Below, in pieces: positions 58,621 to 64,000 of a stretch of DNA of 64,000 bases. The notes under the pieces are model-generated. The model was not told the DNA's origin. It ran no database searches and was given only the letters and a program-made list of their open reading frames with translations. Position numbers and translations under genes: made by a program. The DNA comes from Allolobophora icterica. Taxonomy: Eukaryota > Annelida > Clitellata > Crassiclitellata > Lumbricidae. The number at the start of each line of letters is the position of its first letter. Position 1 is the first letter of the stretch. The stretch is from the NCBI GenBank assembly GCA_963556255.1, contig OY744608.1, positions 6,018,182 to 6,082,181 of the forward strand. Direction: 5' to 3'.

Positions 58621-59617
58621 ATGTGAAATGCAGGCTAAAAATACTTTAAAAACTTTCCACTAACTTTTCTCCTGAGCTTTCTCGTCAAACAGATTTTGTA
58701 ACAGTCTACCAGAAAGTGAAACAAGCGACTTTTAAACAGAATAAGAATAACTGTGACATTATTGTAAGATAGAGTTACAGAAATGCGCATGGATTACCTC
58801 GGGGCACTGTCGCAACCTGGGAACAGTTCTTTTTTCCAATCAAACTGAAAATGATAGGCGTAAACTCTCCTTTGCACCGCGGTTTCAATGGTCTAGTTAT
58901 TAGCGTCTCGTATTACCAATTTCTGTTCAAACAGAAATATATTCCAAGATTCTCATTATTGTTAGTAGCTCTAGTCTATGGTTACACTCTACAGCCTGAG
59001 CCTCTGCGTGTATATTTAAGTCTTATGCTCCGGACGTTACACGTCATGACGTAGTTAACAATGCGAGCGTGTTTATTTGTATTGCGTTTTAGTTATTATC
59101 AACTTAGAGTCTTAGACCATAGACGCCTGTAGCCTATATATGAGCGCAGTACAGGCGTCCATGTTTAGACTTAGTGATATTAAGTTAAGAATGTCCTCGC
59201 GTAAAGCTGACGAACAGCCGACAAAAAAGAAAGAACATTAACGGATATATAATTATCTTAAAATGTTTGCGACTTTGGTTCCACTTTTTAGTCGTCTGGC
59301 GGCGCCAATGCTTCTACATCTGCATGGCTTCGTTTACTTTGACCAGTAGAAAAAGGAAGTAATCGACTCGGCCACATTTCCGAGATGCACGACCTTCCTG
59401 AAAACGGCGAATGAGGTTTTTAGTCTTAAAAATATCAAGTTGAATTGGTACCTTAGCCTTCTGACTGCCTGTTTGCCTGGCCCCTTTGGATCGTGACCTA
59501 CAACAGATTTCACACTCCGGCTATCGATGATGTTTTGACTAAGCACCTGTGAATAAAGTGGTTCCCGCGCGACTTCGATTTTTAGACGCTGTAGAAATTT
59601 CGAGATTACGATTACAA
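58621..59617. other. Non-coding spacer
   Basis: No gene supported. A LINE-tail-like GATTACGATTACAACTAG lies at its right end. Confidence 0.4.
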
Positions 59618-59757
59618 CTAGCTGTAACCCGTGAATAATCACGGTGTAATTATGACGTTGGTTAAAATGCTCTAAACGCCGTCGTCAATCCCGTCGTCGT
59701 CAAGACAGCCGTCGCCAAGGCGGCAGTATAGTGACGTCACAATAGTGTTTGTTACGG

Positions 59758-59788
<31 letters not shown>

Positions 59789-60160
59789 GTACATCGGTTA
59801 TTATGTTGTTTGACTAGCTGTAACCGGTAACCCGTGAATAATCACGGTGTAATTATGACGTTGGTTAAAATGCTCTAAACGCCGTCGTCAATCCCGTCGT
59901 CGTCAAGACAGCCGTCGCCAAGGCGGCAGTATAGTGACGTCACAATAGTGCTTGTTACGGGACAGACAGACAGACAGACAGACGTACATCGGTTATTATG
60001 TTGTTTGATTCTTACGTTACTAGAGTATTTACCCGTCATATTATGACGGCAGTGTATATATATATATATATAGGCCTATATGTATAGTTGGTTAAAATGC
60101 TCTGATCGCCGTCGTCAAGACCGCAGTACTGACGTCACAAACGGTTTCTGTTTCACAATA
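59618..60160. repeat. Tandem repeat, about 200-bp unit, with (ACAG)n
   Basis: Two nearly identical units (about 59618-59813 and 59814-60007) each run AACCCGTGAATAATCACGG, TTAAAATGCTCTAAACGCCG, GGCGGCAGTATAGTGACGTC, (ACAG)n and CGTACATCGGTTATTATG. A diverged partial third unit follows at about 60080-60150. The copies differ mainly in (ACAG)n length and a few bases. Confidence 0.9.
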
Positions 60161-60354
60161 GATTCTAGAGCGCTTATCGACAGACACACGCTCTATCGAT
60201 ATTATATGTATAGATTTGCACTTCAATGATATCAAACTCTAAATTGAAATAAATATCGTTCAATCGTGAATGCTGGGTTATCTATGCTTAGAGTAGCGCT
60301 TTAGAAATTTGGAGTTTACGATTACGATTACGATTAAAGCCTTCATATAGCCTT

Positions 60355-60460
60355 GTATACCTACTAGCATCCTTTGTCTATAAGGGACGAGGCTCGAACC
60401 CGTACTCTCCGCCTAACAGGCCGAATGTTCTATCCAATCGGTCACTGTGCCACACTGATA
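60355..60460 (-). repeat. tRNA-like SINE head, minus strand
   Basis: The reverse complement GTGGCACAGTGACCGATTGG (A-box region) ... GGGTTCGAGCCTCG (B box), about 70 bp overall with tRNA-like spacing. It lacks a clear acceptor stem, so it is read as a SINE remnant rather than a tRNA gene. Confidence 0.5.
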
Positions 60461-60569
60461 GAATGGATTTCGACGGAGATTCTCCGATGGTTTAGATGGC
60501 TAACTTCTATTGCGCCTGAAACGAACATCGATTGATGGATGCTTTGTGCACGAGGGTAACGGGGCTTTG

Positions 60570-61060
60570 AAATTAATTAGAATGGAAAAGAATAGGACAG
60601 AACGATATGGAATATAATGGAGCGGAAAGGAATTAAATGGAATAGAATGGAATGGAATAGAACAAAATTTAATAGGAATAAAATAATATGTAATAATAAT
60701 ATTTATTCTTTAATAAAGCGCCTGCAAACGCACTGCGCTGTACATGTACATGTTATGCGATAAACCTTAACTACTAACAGAACAGACAGCCTGCAATACA
60801 CGGCGCAAATTGCAGCCTACAAAGCATGTCCGCCTATGGGACTCGATCCTTGTACCTCTCGCACTCTACGCCAGATGTTATCCAATGCGCTATCGCCCCC
60901 CCCAAATGGAATGGAAAGGAATGGAATGGAATGAAATGGAGCGAAATATAGACTGTAATGGAATAGAATTAAATGGAAATAGAATCAATGAATAGAATTA
61001 ATTGGAAATAAGTAGGATGGCATGGATAAAGTAGAATGGAATAGAATCGGTGGAAATAGA
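60570..61060. repeat. (GGAAT)n-type pentanucleotide array, forward orientation
   Basis: Degenerate AATGGAATGGAATAGAATGG repeats, interrupted by the SINE at 60690-60900. Confidence 0.9.
60690..60900 (-). repeat. tRNA-derived SINE (family 3), minus strand
   Basis: The reverse complement: GGGGGCGATAGCGCATTGGA (A box), AAGGATCGAGTCCC (B box), a body with TGTACATGTACAGCGCAGTG and an end GCGCTTTATTAAAGAATAAA then (ATT)n. It sits inside the GGAAT array. Confidence 0.65.
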
Positions 61061-61289
61061 TTACATCGGTAGAAAAATCCTTAAAATTTGGATCACAGAT
61101 GACCACTCCTTCAAAGACTAATATTGACATAGGCTTGCAATAACAATGACGAATAACCGCGCCCTGATTACACTCTTCAAACCAATGTCTGACAACACCA
61201 ATCACTACTGCAGCCAGAACGCTATGTTAAACAGCTTTCGTCTGGTTACAAAGCACAGATTCTATTACCTATAGCCAGACATCATCCTT

Positions 61290-61760
61290 ATTCTTTTCTT
61301 TTCTTTTCCATTCAAGTCCATTCCATTATATTCGTCTCCATTCTACTTCTTTCCATTTAATAATATTCCATGTCATTATATTCCATTCAACTCTATTTAA
61401 TTTGATTCAGTTCCATTCCATTGTATTCCATTTTTTCATTCCACTCTATTTCATTCCATTTCGTTGTATTCAATTTCTTTTAACTTTACTCCATTCAATT
61501 CCATTCCATTTAATATTATATTCCAATCTATTCTATTTAATTCCATTTCTTTCTATTCCATTTAATACTTATTCCATTCCATTCTATTCCATTCCATTTC
61601 GTTGTTTTCAATTTCATTTAATTCCATTCCATTCCATTTTTATTCTATTCCATTCTATTCCATTTTATTCTATTCCATTCTATTCCATTTTATTATATTC
61701 CATTCCATTTCATTCTATTCTATTCCACTTCATTCTGTTCTATTTTATTCTATTTATATC
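61290..61760. repeat. (ATTCC)n-type array, reverse orientation of the one at 60.6 kb
   Basis: Degenerate TTCCATTCCATTCTATTCCA repeats on the + strand, the complement of the array at 60570-61060. The two are separated by about 230 bp. Confidence 0.9.
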
Positions 61761-62724
61761 GTTCTACCATCTATAGTGCACAACTTACTCTTGACAATGT
61801 AGTCAACAAAATGTCCTCTGTAATTTTCCAATTTCTAATCCTGCGTCATTATGACGTAATGTAGGCCTAAACTGCTTGCATGTCTAATTGTTTATTGTTC
61901 TGTCCGAGGTCGTTTATAATCGCTTTAAACTGTATTGTGATGCATTAATTCAACATCATTGTCACGCCATTACTTCACATCAGAAACGGCTAAAAGCGCT
62001 GAAGGATGATGTTGCGGAAACGCTGTCGCCAGACATTGATTCGCCCGAAGTCATGGACCGTAGTTCCATTTCAAACCGATTCTCTACGCTTCTCTTTCTG
62101 TCGCAGACCTGGATTCCGGCCTCAAACTGTCACTCGAAGTTTCGACAATTGGATCCAGAATACCACAATTTAAGGACCATAGTTCGTCCTAGAATGTAGT
62201 TGTAATTAATAACTATATTCGCGCCGGTGTTTATCGCACAAGGTATCAACCGATGACACATCAAAATCAAGCAGCGGCTTGGAGCAGATTTGTCCGCTAA
62301 AAGAGAGAGGTATACCCTGTGGTGGATATGCAATTTGAGGTAAATAAACAGCCAGGCATTTAGTTGAGAACGAAATGAAAATAGCAGTTGGGCAGAACGA
62401 ACAGGTGAAGGGATAGAGTTTTATAATCTAAGGATGAACTTAACCTAACTCATCTGTTTCACAGGCGGATACAGAATCTACCACAATCCCTTCAATGTGT
62501 CTTCCTGTTCCGCAGAGAATTTGTTTCAAACTGGCGTTTACAGTTTATGAAACATTATCCTCTGCAGGGCCAGCCAACAATACTTACAACTGAGTAGGCC
62601 AATGCTACTTATTTCTCGATCTCATCACTATTCAACTAGGTCGTATGATTATCTTTCTTTAATCATACCTAAAACTAGAACTGTTCCTGATGAACGAGCA
62701 TAAATTTGCGGTTGCTTGACCGAG
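61761..62724. other. Non-coding; one unassigned 103-codon frame
   Basis: An open stretch at 61888-62199 (+) lacks any family motif. No splice pair or homology cue supports it as a gene. Confidence 0.35.
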
Positions 62725-62940
62725 ATTTTGGAACTCTCTCCCTATACTTTTATTCTGCTAAGTCACATTTCATTCTTAACGTAAGATTTACTTCTTTCAA
62801 ATCGATTATCCATCATAAGCTGCGTCTGTATCTCGGACCGATCTTCTGTTATTGATCTGATTACGACTTGGTTTTAGTGCGCCATGGGTTGATGCCTTCT
62901 GCGTCAGACACCGGCATTATAAATGTCACTTAATTTATAA
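62725..62940 (+). pseudogene. LINE 3' end (same family as 39.0 kb)
   Basis: ATTTTGGAACTCTCTCCC encodes F-W-N-S-L-P, followed by TGATCTGATTACGACTTGG and GCGCCATGGGTTGATGCC. These match in order the 3' part at 39040-39285. Stops interrupt the frame. Confidence 0.6.
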
Positions 62941-63013
62941 ATGTCAGTTCTGCTTAGCATCGGAACTTTATTCAAGACAGGATTTGAGAGTATGTGGCAA
63001 GGGTTGTAAAATT

Positions 63014-63145
63014 TACATACATACATACGAACATACATACATACATACATACATACATACATACATACATACATACATACATACATACATACATACATAC
63101 ATACATACATACATACATACATACATACATACAAACAAACATACA
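63014..63145. repeat. (ATAC)n array
   Basis: Nearly pure (CATA)n. The minus-strand Met-Tyr-Val-Cys frame across it is an artefact. Confidence 0.97.
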
Positions 63146-63764
63146 TGTACATTGAAACAGCCTTAAGATTCGTCATAAGTACCTCCCCGGTGACAGTCAA
63201 ACCTTTTAACAAATGTGCTTTAAAGCCGATCATCTGTTTACGACGGTTCTGGGAAATCCTGACCATGTCCTCCACGAGCTACTTACACCTAAAAAACTGT
63301 TGGCATATTCTCTCCGGCCCCGTTCTCATGACCGAGTTTTACCAATAGCTGATAATAACATGAAAAAACTTTTATATGTAGAATGCTCTATTCATATTGA
63401 CTTGATGACAGTTGTTTATATGTTGTCTGTACACCGGAGTGCGTCTTGCAGTCGGTAAAAATAAAGAATATACTTACTTACTTACTTACTTACTTACTTA
63501 AAGACATCAGCGTTTATCCAGTTACTTCGTCAGTTTCATTAAGGTCTAATGCAAAGGAAAATGCGTTGTTTGCAATCCTCAGTAGAAACTCCTGGTCCCG
63601 ACATCAAACATCTAATCAATCCAACGGCATGAAACCTCTTGAACCTTCCAATCCTACGATGGTACATATTTACCAACCGTCACACGATGACTGGTTGAGT
63701 TGGCGCCTGGTGGCGGATATGCGACGGATGATCACGGGTTCAACTTATCTTAACATCGTCTGGT
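63146..63764. other. Non-coding spacer
   Basis: A short (TTAC)n run lies at about 63470-63500, preceded by GGTAAAAATAAAGAATATAC, another retroposon-like tail. No gene. Confidence 0.45.
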
Positions 63765-63960
63765 GGCTCGCCACAGCCTAATCGTTAGCTTACTGGACTT
63801 CAAACCAAGAGATCGGGGTTCAAATCCCCACGAAAACAGAAATTTGGTTCGAGATTTCTACTTCACCTGCGCTCCCTAGCCAACTCAGTTGCAATGAACA
63901 CAATGACCGTAGTACACTATCGGTAGAAAGATAAGACGGCGAGGGAGAGTTGCAGTAGTT

Positions 63961-64000
<40 letters not shown>
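63765..64000 (+). repeat. tRNA-derived SINE (family 2) with (GTA)n tail
   Basis: AGCCTAATCGTTAGCTTACT and CTTCAAACCAAGAGATCG lead to a B box GGGGTTCAAATCCCC. CAGAAATTTGGTTCGAGATT and GGTAGAAAGATAAGACGGCG follow, and then (GTA)n to the window edge. Head and body match the copies at 4.7-5.1 and 49.7-50.0 kb. Confidence 0.7.

Noticed and set aside
61402..61802. Phe/Ile/Ser-rich frames of 66-124 codons
   Set aside because: Produced by the (ATTCC)n array.
61888..62199. 103-codon frame
   Set aside because: No motif, no splice pair, weak codon structure; left as unassigned.
63765..63840. Possible tRNA gene (A- and B-box-like words); also at 49.9 and 60.4 kb
   Set aside because: No paired acceptor stem; each is joined to a SINE body shared with other copies.

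Overview
The window is animal nuclear DNA, most likely from a marine invertebrate. Coding sequence sits in short exons with GT/AG borders and introns of about 0.8-2.4 kb. Simple-sequence arrays are everywhere, and the mobile elements are DNA transposons, LINE 3' ends and tRNA-derived SINEs of animal type. I cannot assign a phylum from sequence alone. Nothing looks bacterial or viral.

Left part (about 4.5-11.6 kb, + strand): part of an immunoglobulin-superfamily gene. Five exons agree in phase and encode the second half of one Ig domain and two complete split Ig domains; a possible terminal exon follows. Its introns hold hAT elements, SINEs, a LINE tail and large microsatellites.

Middle (11.7-24.7 kb): a block of DNA transposons with intact ends. 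A 1.5 kb element has a 4-bp target duplication and mirrored internal motif arrays (11674-13217). A 4.5 kb element (15166-19662) has matching termini, an AT target duplication and two convergent genes: a SAP + SWIM zinc-finger protein with an open reading frame, and a THAP-DDE transposase broken by frameshifts and stops. It resembles the ISL2EU/IS4EU group. The companion protein stops where the YqaJ-like nuclease domain would be expected. hAT-like elements lie to the right.

26.7-31.7 kb (+ strand): the 3' part of a gene for a very long, low-complexity, basic, serine- and proline-rich protein: a 90-codon exon joined in phase 0 to a 1360-codon terminal exon. It may be the cytoplasmic tail of a receptor, possibly the Ig gene upstream, or a separate scaffold protein. 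No transmembrane exon was found to connect them.

34.4-44.1 kb (- strand): two paralogous coding exons about 9 kb apart encode secreted precursor proteins. Signal segment and propeptide are well conserved, and the part after a Lys-Arg site has diverged. The longer copy ends with a Gly-Lys-Arg amidation/cleavage signal. Between them lie LINE fragments, a hAT-like element, and an inverted duplication of a repetitive gene family, one arm of which carries a Harbinger-type MITE.

44.5-64 kb: mostly repeats. These include (AG)n, ACTAT arrays with nested hAT elements, minisatellites, a solo LTR, mirrored GGAAT/ATTCC arrays, LINE 3' ends and SINEs. There is one weak candidate first exon at 53.3 kb.

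All calls come from reading the sequence by eye. Family names rest on remembered motifs, and copy boundaries of diverged repeats are approximate.
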